DNA of 64,000 nucleotides from Psychrobacillus sp044762855 (GCF_044762855.1 NZ_JBIWFB010000002.1:310001-374000), one strand, 5' to 3'. Shown: positions 41,326 through 49,547, numbered from the stretch's first letter. Program-made: numbers and translations. The notes: generated by a model from the letters alone, not told the origin.

Positions 41326-41715
41326 ATGGAAATCATTAAAAATTACGTTGACCTTTGCAGAAAGATTGATATTATCGAAACCCAATTACTGCAAACGGAC
41401 ATAGATTTGAAGTATTGGTTTGGAAGAGGGGAACTTCCTTTCACCGGAACTGGTGCAGATGATTTTGGGGTTATTGCATCCATTGGAAACATCCAGGATT
41501 TGCACGATAAGAAGCATAGGCTGCAGAAGATGTTGGATTTTTACTTGGATATCAAGAAGGAAACAGAGGGCAGTATTAATAAGCTCGAGGGATTGAATTA
41601 TCAAATAGCTCGTATGAAGTATATAGAAAATAAATCATACAAACAAATTGCTGGTGAACTAGGAAAGTCTTATGGCTACATTCGTAATGTCGCTTCTCGA
41701 AATGTAAATGTATAA
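41326..41715 (+). CDS. ArpU-like late transcription regulator
   Basis: The 129-residue protein has an N-terminal helical part and a C-terminal sigma-region-4-like helix-turn-helix (LNYQIARMKYIENKSYKQIA, then GELGKSYGYIRNVASR). Proteins of this type stand just before the terminase genes in Firmicute phages and drive late transcription. The start follows AAGGAG. A fragment of a second copy lies at 42055. Confidence 0.8.
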   Translation: MEIIKNYVDLCRKIDIIETQLLQTDIDLKYWFGRGELPFTGTGADDFGVIASIGNIQDLHDKKHRLQKMLDFYLDIKKETEGSINKLEGLNYQIARMKYIENKSYKQIAGELGKSYGYIRNVASRNVNV

Positions 41716-41795
41716 GCGATAATAAAGCGTTATATTATACCGAATATTTTACCACATAAAACACATCCTATTCGTGTGTTTATGGAGGTGAACTT

Positions 41796-41990
41796 ATGAC
41801 TAATCAAGAGAATAATCAAAATCAAAGAAATAACAAAAGTGTCGCAAACGGGATCAAAGACACGGCAGGCTCTGCATTTGAAACAGCGCATAATGCTTTA
41901 GAGACTACAGAAAATATTGCAATGAACACTGTTGATGCAACTACAAACGTTGCAAAGAAATTAAAAGGTAACTTAAAAAATAATCGTTAG
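41796..41990 (+). CDS. Small hydrophilic amphipathic-helix protein (64 aa)
   Basis: The start follows GGAGG. The N-terminus is Asn/Gln-rich (NQENNQNQRNNK), then come Ala/Thr-rich amphipathic helices (DTAGSAFETAHNALETTENI, NTVDATTNVAKKLKG). It resembles small stress- or YtxH/LEA-like proteins by composition only. It has its own terminator, so it is probably cargo. Confidence 0.65.
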   Translation: MTNQENNQNQRNNKSVANGIKDTAGSAFETAHNALETTENIAMNTVDATTNVAKKLKGNLKNNR

Positions 41991-41992
41991 AC

Positions 41993-42017
41993 AAAAGCGC
42001 CCATTGGGCGTTTTTTG
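41993..42017 (+). terminator. Terminator after the 64-residue gene
   Basis: CGCCC (41998-42002) pairs with GGGCG (42006-42010), flanked by AAAA and TTTTTT, so the stem is extended by A-T pairs. Confidence 0.85.
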
Positions 42018-42054
42018 TTATTCACTCATTGCCTTTACTTTATCTGGAGATCAC

Positions 42055-42119
42055 GAGGAGTTGGGGAAATCGTATGGGTATATTCGGAATTTGGTAACTC
42101 AAACAAAACACAAACTATA
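42055..42119 (+). pseudogene. Remnant of an ArpU-like regulator C-terminus
   Basis: One frame reads HEELGKSYGYIRNLVTQTKH and then L-stop, closely matching GELGKSYGYIRNVASR of the intact gene at 41326. The preceding sequence is not homologous and there is no start, so only the last 20 or so codons of a second copy survive. It indicates that cargo was inserted or deleted here. Confidence 0.7.
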
Positions 42120-42137
42120 AACTCATTTATTATTGTT

Positions 42138-42165
42138 AGACATTTACATTTGTGAGTGTCTTTTG
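42138..42165 (+). terminator. Terminator-like hairpin after the regulator remnant
   Basis: AGACA (42138-42142) pairs with TGTCT (42157-42161), with CAC/GTG-type inner pairs, followed by TTTG. It may be the original terminator of the lost gene copy. Confidence 0.5.
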
Positions 42166-42238
42166 TTATGCTAAATGATAAAATAAGTAGAACAAATTTC
42201 ACAGTGGTTCGAAAAATAGTGAGAAGGGCGATGAAATA

Positions 42239-43102
42239 TTGATGAAAAGTATATGGAAATTAGTTGTAGGTTTAATACTTACCCTATTATCAATACCTAT
42301 GATTTTAAGTGGACTAATGACTATTAATTTTTTTGGCAAAGCACTAGGTTCTGCTGATGGGTGGTTAAGTTATTGGGGAGGATACTTAGGTGCAATGCTT
42401 GGGTTAGCAGCAGTTACTATAGCTACACAGTTTCAGATAAATTCTCAGACGAAACTACATAAAGAACAATTAGATATGCAGATGAAAGCGATTGATGTTA
42501 CTGCAGAATTAAACGATTCAAAAGAAAGAAATAGAATTCGCATGACATATCTATTAAACAAAAATGAAGAAATTTTGGAATTATTAATTGATATCCAATC
42601 TTTGTTAGTTACTTATTTAAACTCAATAACTAGATATGCAGAATATCATGAGAAAGCATTCATGACATTTAGTACGTATCACAATCTTTCAGAAAGTAAT
42701 AAGACTAAAGATGATAAGAGGTTAGAAGAGCTAGAAACTCAATATTCTCAACAGGTAAAATTTAAAAACCAATTGTTAGATGAAAACACAATTCTTAGAA
42801 TAAAAATCGTTGAAAAGTTAAGTATACTTTCAGCTAAGGGAGTACATTTTAAAAAGTTTCATTTATTGGATGAAAAAAAATACATAGAAAGTAGTTTAAG
42901 TGAGTTTTATGATGAAATAGAGAGTACTAGAGAATACAGAGTACTTGATAAGGAGTTTTATAAATCTGCAATGATTGATCTGAATAAAAATGTCGAGCAA
43001 AAAGGAAGTTTATTATTATCGAGAATTGATAATATTATAGTAGCCTGTGAATCTGAAGCTGAACGTCTTTTGGAAGGTATTATAAGCGGAGAAACTGAGT
43101 AA
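42239..43102 (+). CDS. Membrane-anchored coiled-coil protein (288 aa), cargo
   Basis: Two N-terminal membrane segments (about 9-31 and 46-65, the second in GGYLGAMLGLAAVTIATQF) are followed by a long cytoplasmic helical region (about 70-288) with coiled-coil stretches. TTG 42239 is nearest to AAGGG; ATG 42242 is the alternative. It is markedly AT-rich. No family recognised. Its layout is similar to the protein at 43324, and its place between the late regulator and terS is where lysogenic-conversion or defence genes are often carried. Confidence 0.7.
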   Translation: MMKSIWKLVVGLILTLLSIPMILSGLMTINFFGKALGSADGWLSYWGGYLGAMLGLAAVTIATQFQINSQTKLHKEQLDMQMKAIDVTAELNDSKERNRIRMTYLLNKNEEILELLIDIQSLLVTYLNSITRYAEYHEKAFMTFSTYHNLSESNKTKDDKRLEELETQYSQQVKFKNQLLDENTILRIKIVEKLSILSAKGVHFKKFHLLDEKKYIESSLSEFYDEIESTREYRVLDKEFYKSAMIDLNKNVEQKGSLLLSRIDNIIVACESEAERLLEGIISGETE

Positions 43103-43137
43103 TTTGCAAATAATGTGACAACAACATGACAATCAAG

Positions 43138-43165
43138 TTGCAAAACTAGAAAACATAATTATAAT
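43138..43165 (+). promoter_or_regulatory. SigA promoter of the candidate small RNA
   Basis: TTGCAA (43138-43143), a 16-bp spacer and TATAAT (43160-43165) predict a start near 43172. No open reading frame follows before the terminator at 43235-43262. Confidence 0.5.
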
Positions 43166-43171
43166 TGAAAC

Positions 43172-43265
43172 AAAGAGACCACGTGCACGCTTCTGGTGGT
43201 GTGGTAGTATACTAACTTCATATATTTATATTAGGCGCTCACGCTATTTGTGGGTGCTTTTTGTA
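43172..43265 (+). ncRNA. Candidate independent small RNA of about 95 nt
   Basis: A consensus-like promoter (43138-43165) and an intrinsic terminator (43235-43262) delimit a short transcript without a coding frame. The body contains GACCACGTGCACGC and GGTGGTGTGG, able to pair as CCAC/GTGG, and the palindrome TAGTATACTA (43206-43215). Size and organisation resemble antisense RNAs of type I toxin-antitoxin loci or regulatory RNAs of prophages. No toxin frame of the usual kind is visible on the opposite strand, so the function is open. Confidence 0.5.
43235..43262 (+). terminator. Terminator of the candidate small RNA
   Basis: GCGCTCAC (43235-43242 region) pairs with GTGGGTGC (43250-43257) using G-U pairs and is followed by TTTTT. 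Confidence 0.7.
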
Positions 43266-43323
43266 TTAAAAATAGTTACATATTCCATCTTTTCCATTAG
43301 AATGAAATCGAGGTGGATGGAAA

Positions 43324-43890
43324 ATGTATAAGGTATTAGGATTCGTTGCAGTGATGTCATTGTTTTTAATTGATACTGTAATTATAGGATATGTTGCTAA
43401 AGTTTACTTTGTAGAAAGTGAAACTATTATAGCTGGTTGCATTGCTTTTGTGGGTGCTGTCATCGGTGGTGCAATAACTCTATTAGGAGTAAACAAAACT
43501 ATTCAAGATTCTAGAAGAAAAGAAGAACTTCAAAAGATCCCATTAAAATTAAAATTAATCGAAGACATTAGCGTTTTCTTGGGTGAAGTTTATAAGAATT
43601 CATATATATCAGAAGAAGTAGATATAGAAATAAAAAAATTTATATCTGAAACGTATGATATGTTTAATGATACTTCTTTAGAAATTGACATTATGATTCT
43701 AGGTAAGGATATGTTGGAATCATTTAATGAAATACACAAATGGATTTCAGTTTGTAGGCTTAATAGTTTTACAAAAGCCCCCTTTAAAAGCGGAGTTGTC
43801 CATACAGAATTAAAAGAAAAGATAATGCTTTGCTTAAATTTGATAGATAAAAAGAAGATAGAATTAACAAATCAATATTACAATTTATAA
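43324..43890 (+). CDS. Membrane-anchored protein with two N-terminal spans (188 aa), cargo
   Basis: Two N-terminal membrane segments (about 3-28 and 35-57), the second with the motif GAVIGGAITLLGVNKTIQDSRR, precede a helical cytoplasmic domain of about 130 residues. The start follows GAGGTGG. Terminators lie on both sides, so it is its own transcription unit. The GAxxGGxxTLxGVxxTI pattern occurs in many uncharacterised Bacillus proteins that I remember. No function known. It shares its layout with the protein at 42239. Confidence 0.7.
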   Translation: MYKVLGFVAVMSLFLIDTVIIGYVAKVYFVESETIIAGCIAFVGAVIGGAITLLGVNKTIQDSRRKEELQKIPLKLKLIEDISVFLGEVYKNSYISEEVDIEIKKFISETYDMFNDTSLEIDIMILGKDMLESFNEIHKWISVCRLNSFTKAPFKSGVVHTELKEKIMLCLNLIDKKKIELTNQYYNL

Positions 43891-43914
43891 GCATCTCTTT
43901 TGAGGTGCTTTTTC
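43891..43914 (+). terminator. Terminator before terS
   Basis: GCATCTC (43891-43897) pairs with GAGGTGC (43902-43908) with one G-U pair, followed by TTTTT. It closes the cargo region. Confidence 0.85.
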
Positions 43915-43948
43915 TATGTCCAAAAATGGAGGTGGCAGGTGATGTGAC

Positions 43949-44839
43949 ATGATCAACTGGGATGAAATAAAAATAGAATGGGAAACCACAAAAATAACAT
44001 TAGCTGCATTAGCTGAAAAACATGATATTAAACTCGGTACATTAAAGAGCCGAAAAAGTCGTGATGCATGGTCAAGAAGTGCAACCAAAAAAGATGCAAC
44101 CAAAAAGAAAAAGGTTGCAACCATTCTTAAAAAGGATGCAACTAAATCTGCAGAAGAATTGCCATCTTTGGATGAACTAATAGACGATATAAGCATGACC
44201 GAGAAACAACAGTTATTCTGCATTTATTACGTTAAATCATTCAATGCAACACAGTCAGCTATTAAAGCGGGATATGCAAAAGATAGTGCTCACGTACAAG
44301 GAAGTGTCCTATTAAGGAATCCTAAGGTCGCAGAAGAAATCCGCAGAATCAAAGGTGAGATGCGACAGGGTCTGTTTATAGATGCAATGGACGTGTTAGA
44401 CAAGTACATCAAGATTGCCTTTGCAGACATAACCGAGTACGCAACTTTCGGTAAAAAAGAAGTCCCTGTAATTGGTATGATGGGACCTATCCTTGATGAA
44501 CAAGGCAACCCAATGATGAAAGAAGTCAATTATGTGGATTTCAATGAATCATCGATGGTAGATGGTTCAATCATTACGGAAGTAAAGCAAGGTAAAGATG
44601 GTGTATCTATCAAGCTTGCAGACAAAATGAAAGCTTTAGACAAATTATCCTTATACTTCGACCTCTTCCCAGACAAATTCCAACGTGAAGTCGAAGAAGA
44701 GAAACTCAAAATTGCTCATCACAAAGCATTTGGAGCAAATGAGTTAGAAGAATACGAGGATGACGGTTTCAACGAAGCACTAAACGCAACAACTTCGGAG
44801 GTGTGGGGCAATGTCGACACTAACACCGAAGAATCCTAA
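43949..44839 (+). CDS. terS: Phage terminase small subunit
   Basis: The 296-residue protein has an N-terminal helix-turn-helix (ALAEKHDIKLGTLKSRKS), a Lys-rich linker with repeated KKDATK, and the terminase_2 domain (LTEKQQ-type MTEKQQLFCIYYVKSFNATQ; then AIKAGYAKDSAHVQGSVLLR). It recognises the packaging site and hands the DNA to the large subunit. Repeats TGCAAC in its own gene (44080-44143) are a candidate packaging site. It overlaps terL by 29 bp. Confidence 0.92.
   Translation: MINWDEIKIEWETTKITLAALAEKHDIKLGTLKSRKSRDAWSRSATKKDATKKKKVATILKKDATKSAEELPSLDELIDDISMTEKQQLFCIYYVKSFNATQSAIKAGYAKDSAHVQGSVLLRNPKVAEEIRRIKGEMRQGLFIDAMDVLDKYIKIAFADITEYATFGKKEVPVIGMMGPILDEQGNPMMKEVNYVDFNESSMVDGSIITEVKQGKDGVSIKLADKMKALDKLSLYFDLFPDKFQREVEEEKLKIAHHKAFGANELEEYEDDGFNEALNATTSEVWGNVDTNTEES
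44080..44143. repeat. Four TGCAAC direct repeats inside terS (candidate pac site)
   Basis: TGCAAC starts at 44080, 44095, 44116 and 44137, spaced 15, 21 and 21 bp, with AAAAA tracts between. The third is part of the palindrome GGTTGCAACC. In SPP1-like phages the pac region lies within or near terS; the link here is inferred from position. Confidence 0.45.
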
Positions 44840-46145
44840 GACAAGATATCTTTCGTTCTTTACTGAAAAGAGCAATTTCAAAAAGAAACCAGCACCTTTC
44901 AAGTTTAAGACGTTTTCTACAAAACAGAAACAAGTGTTAACCTGGTGGCGTGATGGGTCACCGATGAAAGATATGGATGGTATCATTTGTGATGGATCCG
45001 TACGTGCCGGTAAAACGGTTGTAATGTCCCTTTCATACGTTATGTGGGCAATGGACACTTTCAAAGATGTTAACTTAGGGATGGCCGGTAAAACGATTGG
45101 TTCATTCAGAAGAAATGTAATCACTCCCTTAAAACGCATGCTTAAATCACGAGGTTATATCGTAAAGGACCATCGTTCAGATAACATGCTCTCCATTACA
45201 TATAAAGGAGTTACCAATTACTTTTATGTGTTTGGAGGGAAAGATGAAAGTTCACAAGACCTCATTCAAGGGATCACGCTTGCTGGGATGTTTTTTGATG
45301 AAGTTGCATTAATGCCACAATCCTTTGTCAATCAAGCGACAGCTCGTTGTTCGGTAGAGGGTTCTAAACTATGGTTCAACTGTAACCCGGAAGGACCGTA
45401 TCATTGGTTCAAGGTTGAGTTCATCGACAAGATGAAAGAGAAGAAGTTGTTCCAGCTGCATTTCACGATGGAGGATAATCTCTCTTTATCTCCAGAAGTG
45501 AAAGAACGCTATACCCGACTGTATACCGGCATCTTCTATAAACGTTTCATTTTAGGGTTATGGGTGCTGGCTGAAGGTATCATTTTCGATATGTTCGATA
45601 AAGACAAGCATGTTGTTCCTACAATCGAACGAAGATACACCAAACATTATGTCAGCATTGACTATGGTACTCAAAACCCTACGACATTCGGTCTGTGGGG
45701 CTTTTTTAATGGAGTTTGGTACAAAGTTAAAGAATATCACTATGACGGTCGTAAAAGCTCGAAACAAAAGACTGACCAAGAGTACTTGGAGGATTTACAA
45801 AAATTCGTTGAAGGCAAAAGCAATCTTCAAGGAATCATCGTAGATCCATCTGCTGCATCTTTTATAGCTTTACTTAAAAAGAATGGCATGCGCGTAGTTA
45901 AAGCAAAAAATGATGTATTAGACGGAATCCGTAACGTAGGGAATGCGTTAATTAAAGGTTTAATTTTATACAACGATTGCTGTAAGGAAACATTTAGAGA
46001 ATTTAGTTCTTATATTTGGGATGAGAAGGCAGCTGATCGTGGGGAAGATAAACCAATAAAACAAAATGACCACCAAATGGATGGAGATCGCTATTTTGTG
46101 AATACTATTGTACTTAAAAAAGGTGGAGTAATGGTACTGAAATGA
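44811..46145 (+). CDS. terL: Phage terminase large subunit (PBSX type)
   Basis: The 444-residue packaging motor has Walker A DGSVRAGKT (61-69), a Walker B region (GMFFDEVALMP), the coupling segment CNPEGPYHWF and the C-terminal nuclease with IDYGTQNPT, VDPSAASF and the DHQMDGDRYF Asp cluster. It belongs to the PBSX/XtmB-like group. Confidence 0.95.
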   Translation: MSTLTPKNPKTRYLSFFTEKSNFKKKPAPFKFKTFSTKQKQVLTWWRDGSPMKDMDGIICDGSVRAGKTVVMSLSYVMWAMDTFKDVNLGMAGKTIGSFRRNVITPLKRMLKSRGYIVKDHRSDNMLSITYKGVTNYFYVFGGKDESSQDLIQGITLAGMFFDEVALMPQSFVNQATARCSVEGSKLWFNCNPEGPYHWFKVEFIDKMKEKKLFQLHFTMEDNLSLSPEVKERYTRLYTGIFYKRFILGLWVLAEGIIFDMFDKDKHVVPTIERRYTKHYVSIDYGTQNPTTFGLWGFFNGVWYKVKEYHYDGRKSSKQKTDQEYLEDLQKFVEGKSNLQGIIVDPSAASFIALLKKNGMRVVKAKNDVLDGIRNVGNALIKGLILYNDCCKETFREFSSYIWDEKAADRGEDKPIKQNDHQMDGDRYFVNTIVLKKGGVMVLK

Positions 46146-46154
46146 GGTGAATAA

Positions 46155-47597
46155 ATGTTAGTAGAAGATGTATTTAAGAGACCCTATTACGAATATCTGA
46201 ATGACATCATCAAACGTATGGTTGGTGAGTCCATGACAATCAACGAGGTAATAGTACAGGAGTTGAAAGACTGGCAGAACAGCGAAACCCGAAGGAAAAT
46301 GTTAGTCGGTGAGGCTTATTATCTTGAAACGACGGATATTCAAAAAGAAAAAACGCAAGAGATTTCATGGAAATCCAATATTAAATTGGAGCATGGCTTT
46401 GCTAAAAAGTTAGTGAACCAGAAGGTGGGCTATTTGCTATCTAAAGAGCCTACAATAGCTACTGAAAACGAAGCTTATGCAGAACAGTTGAAAGAAATCA
46501 TTAATCGAGATTTCCTGAAAAAATTAAAGAACATCGGCAAAGAAGCGATTAACAAAGGGATCGGTTATCTGTATGTCTATATAGACGAGGAAGAGAAGTT
46601 AGCCTTTAAAAAGCTTCCATCCGAACAGATTTTGCCGTTTTGGAAAGATGCGGAACATACAGAAGTCTCGTCATTTATTCGTAGCTACAAAGAGAAAGTT
46701 TATGTTAACAAAATAAAAAAGACCGTTGAAAAAGTCGAGTATCACCATCCTGGTGGCATCGACTATTTTATTTTAGAGGGAAATAAGTTGGTTCCGGATG
46801 ATGCAGCAGGCCATTCGGTAAATTACCATATCCTGATTAACGAAAAACCGTTTCTGTGGAAGCGAATCCCGTTAATACCGTTTAAGTATAACGAGGAAGA
46901 ACAACCATTGATTGATTCGATTAAATCATTGATAGATAACTATAATTTACAAGCTTCTACAAATGCTGATGTGCTTGCAGATATCCCTAACTTTATCTAT
47001 AAGCTAATCAATTACGGTGGAGTCGATTTAAAAGAGTTCTTAGAGGATCTTCGGATATATCGAACAATTAAACTTGACGAAGGTGGAGACCTGGATAAAC
47101 TGCAAGCAACTCCAGAAACAGATGCAGCAGAAAAAGAACTGGAACGTGACCGTAAATCAATATATGAGTTCGGCCGCGGAGTGGATACAACCGACTCCAA
47201 TCTAGGGAATGCATCGGGTGTTGCACTGCGTTACCGTTATTCTGATTTAGACATGGACTGTAACAACTTAGAGTCTGAATTCCATTCAAGTCTGGAACAT
47301 TTAATGTGGTTTGTGAATGAATATCTGGATATGAAAGGTTTAGGTGATTTCTCCAATGAATCAGTTGAATTTATTTTTAACCGCGACATTATTATTTCTG
47401 AATCAGAGGTAATTACAGATGCTAAAAACTCTGTAGGCATCTTGGATGACAAGACCATTCGTGAAAATCATCCATGGTATACAAAAGATGTAGAAGAACG
47501 TCTTGCTGAACAAAAAAAGTTGGAAATGGATCAATACGATAATTACGAAACCACTTTCAAAAAGAAACAAGGTGACGTGAATGGCGAAACCACGTAG
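46155..47597 (+). CDS. Phage portal protein (SPP1 Gp6-like)
   Basis: The 480-residue protein has the SPP1-type portal pattern: an N-terminal AYYLETTDIQ region, NIKLEHGFAKKLVNQKVGYL, a middle with FKYNEEEQPLIDSIKSLIDN and the tunnel region SNLGNASGVALRYRYSDLDM. It forms the dodecameric vertex for DNA entry and tail attachment. It overlaps the next gene by 17 bp. Confidence 0.92.
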   Translation: MLVEDVFKRPYYEYLNDIIKRMVGESMTINEVIVQELKDWQNSETRRKMLVGEAYYLETTDIQKEKTQEISWKSNIKLEHGFAKKLVNQKVGYLLSKEPTIATENEAYAEQLKEIINRDFLKKLKNIGKEAINKGIGYLYVYIDEEEKLAFKKLPSEQILPFWKDAEHTEVSSFIRSYKEKVYVNKIKKTVEKVEYHHPGGIDYFILEGNKLVPDDAAGHSVNYHILINEKPFLWKRIPLIPFKYNEEEQPLIDSIKSLIDNYNLQASTNADVLADIPNFIYKLINYGGVDLKEFLEDLRIYRTIKLDEGGDLDKLQATPETDAAEKELERDRKSIYEFGRGVDTTDSNLGNASGVALRYRYSDLDMDCNNLESEFHSSLEHLMWFVNEYLDMKGLGDFSNESVEFIFNRDIIISESEVITDAKNSVGILDDKTIRENHPWYTKDVEERLAEQKKLEMDQYDNYETTFKKKQGDVNGETT

Positions 47598-49050
47598 TTA
47601 TTGGCAAAAACGTTTTGAATTGTTGGAAGATGCCCAATACAATAAGAGCGCTTCTTACAATAAGGATCTAGAGAAAGCCTATATCCAAACGATGGCTGAA
47701 ATTGAAAAGGATATCACTCGTTGGTATCAACGGTTTGCGACAAATAATGAAATCTCACTGGATGAAGCAAAGAGACTACTGAAAACCAACGAGTTAAAAG
47801 AACTACAATGGTCTGTTGAGGAATACATCCAGTATGGTAAAGAAAATGCAGTAAATCAGAAGTGGATGAAGCAACTCGAAAATGCTTCTTCTCGTGTCCA
47901 TATAAGCCGCTTAGAAAGTTTGCAACTCCAACTTCAACAACATGTGGAAAAGCTTTATGGGGAGCAAATTGAAGGTTTTGAGCGACTGATTAAAGAAACA
48001 TATCAAGATCAGTACTATCATGCTGCATTTGAAATACAAAAAGCCTTTGAGGTTGGTTTTACTTTGCAAGCTATTGATGAAGTACAGCTATCGAATATCA
48101 TTAGTAAGCCATGGACAGCAGACGGTGCTACTTTTAGCAGTAAGATATGGCGAGATAAAAACATGTTGTTGGATACACTGCATACCGAACTGATTCAGTC
48201 GATTGTCAGAGGTGAATCACCTCATCGGATGATAGCGGTTGTTCAAAAGAAAATGAATACTTCTCGCTCAAACGCTGCCCGATTAGTAATGACGGAATCA
48301 GCGTTTTTTAGTGCTGCTGCACAAAAAGATGCATTTAATGCACTTGATGTAGTTGGGTATGAGATTATCGCAACTTTGGATAGTAGAACAAGTGTTATAT
48401 GCCAATCCATGGACGGCAAGGTATTTAAAATGAGTGATTTTGAGCCAGGCGTCACGGCAAATCCTTTCCATCCTAGATGTAGAACTACAACTGCACCTTA
48501 TTTTGAAGATGATGATTATGGCCAACGACTAGCCCGTGGGTTGGATGGAAAGACTTATCATGTTCCCGGTAACATGACATACAAGGAATGGCATAATGAA
48601 TATGTATTGAAACCAAAAGAGCTAGCTGAACGTAAAGAAATAGAGAAGCAAGAAAAATTTAAAGCTCAAATTAAAGATGATATAAGAAAAGGTCAATATA
48701 AGCTTGATCATAGCAAAAATCATTTCGATAAGCATATTCCAAAACATAAGAGGTATGATGATTATGTAGAAAGGAATAAAGCTAAAGGAAAGCAAAAACC
48801 AAGTTATTTGACTGTTTCTTTTGAAGAAGCGAATAACCTTGTTAAAAAATATGCTGGAACTGGCATACCTGTAATCAATAAAAGTAAAATGGAGTGGAAG
48901 CAAAAAGAGGACATATTTAATCATTCTCAGCCAATTGGTGTTTATATTGATCAAACTACAGGGAAAGAATTGATTACGAGCGCCTTTAGAATTCATTATT
49001 CTAAAACTGGTACTCATATTGTCCCTACTTTAAAGAGAGGTGAAGAATAA
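47581..49050 (+). CDS. MuF minor head protein fused to a polymorphic-toxin (Ntox50-like) domain
   Basis: The N-terminal part (about 1-330) is an SPP1 gp7/Mu gpF minor head protein with the hallmark VICQSMDGKVFK, PFHPRCRTTTAPYF and a final YKEWHNEY. The last 119 residues (371-489) form a separate domain that begins GQYKLDHSKNHFDKHIPKHK, includes WKQKEDIFNHSQPIGVYI and ends IHYSKTGTHIVPTLKRGEE, matching the polymorphic toxin type 50 domain as I remember it (predicted RNase). MuF-toxin fusions in temperate phages are described. The gene directly behind may give immunity. Confidence 0.85.
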   Translation: MAKPRSYWQKRFELLEDAQYNKSASYNKDLEKAYIQTMAEIEKDITRWYQRFATNNEISLDEAKRLLKTNELKELQWSVEEYIQYGKENAVNQKWMKQLENASSRVHISRLESLQLQLQQHVEKLYGEQIEGFERLIKETYQDQYYHAAFEIQKAFEVGFTLQAIDEVQLSNIISKPWTADGATFSSKIWRDKNMLLDTLHTELIQSIVRGESPHRMIAVVQKKMNTSRSNAARLVMTESAFFSAAAQKDAFNALDVVGYEIIATLDSRTSVICQSMDGKVFKMSDFEPGVTANPFHPRCRTTTAPYFEDDDYGQRLARGLDGKTYHVPGNMTYKEWHNEYVLKPKELAERKEIEKQEKFKAQIKDDIRKGQYKLDHSKNHFDKHIPKHKRYDDYVERNKAKGKQKPSYLTVSFEEANNLVKKYAGTGIPVINKSKMEWKQKEDIFNHSQPIGVYIDQTTGKELITSAFRIHYSKTGTHIVPTLKRGEE

Positions 49051-49259
49051 TGCAGTTGTGGACCTATGTTGGGAAACATGTAAGAGTCTTGTACAAAGAC
49101 GGTGATGTTTTGGAAGGCTTCGTACAAGGATATGATGATGGAGAAGATAACGAAGATGGGGTCGATAGCTTATCCATATCAAATAAAGAAACCGATGAAG
49201 GTGACTTTATTTACGGGGTATCAGAAAATGAAATAGAAGCAATAGAAATTATCAAATAA
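49050..49259 (+). CDS. 69-residue acidic protein, candidate immunity to the MuF toxin
   Basis: The ATG overlaps the toxin-gene stop (TAATG). The protein is strongly acidic and beta-rich (WTYVGKHVRVLYKDGDVLEG, FVQGYDDGEDNEDG, SENEIEAIEIIK), like an Sm/SH3-type barrel. Coupling to the toxin gene, a terminator-type hairpin just after it, and the acidic charge against a basic toxin domain suggest an immunity protein. That role is inference. Confidence 0.7.
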   Translation: MQLWTYVGKHVRVLYKDGDVLEGFVQGYDDGEDNEDGVDSLSISNKETDEGDFIYGVSENEIEAIEIIK

Positions 49260-49294
49260 AGCACCTAGCCACTATTATTGGTTGAGTGCTTTTT
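49258..49294 (+). terminator. Hairpin with T-run after the candidate immunity gene
   Basis: AAAGCAC (49258-49264) pairs with GTGCTTT (49286-49292), with AGCCA/TGGTT pairing inside, followed by TTTA. It could lower expression of the downstream head genes or be bypassed by late antitermination. Confidence 0.7.
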
Positions 49295-49319
49295 ATTATG
49301 CCTTGAAGGTGGTGAGAGA

Positions 49320-49547
49320 GTGATTTATTTAACCTTGTTTTTATTCTTTTTAATGATTGGAGCGTGCTTTGCGATGTTAATCAAAGCTATTATGGTGGCA
49401 GGTCGTGGGGCACCAAAAACGCTATTATTCCATAATCAAGAGCAATTCGTCACCACCGAGCCTATTGCACAGGTTTTACCAAAACACCAAATCAAAAATT
49501 CACATTGGTTTACACATACATTCATGCGCCCTCGCAGGAAAGGATAG
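49320..49547 (+). CDS. 75-residue single-span membrane protein
   Basis: GTG 49320 follows AAGGTGGTGAGAGA. Residues about 2-24 form a membrane span (IYLTLFLFFLMIGACFAMLI); the rest is polar with a basic end (HTFMRPRRKG). Upstream in-frame starts overlap the hairpin. Its role in the head operon is unknown; it might belong to the toxin/immunity insertion. Confidence 0.55.
   Translation: MIYLTLFLFFLMIGACFAMLIKAIMVAGRGAPKTLLFHNQEQFVTTEPIAQVLPKHQIKNSHWFTHTFMRPRRKG

Noticed and set aside
43103..43234. Type I toxin peptide on the strand opposite the small RNA
   Set aside because: The only minus-strand ATG frame there encodes about 20 polar residues without a membrane span, so it is not a holin-like toxin.
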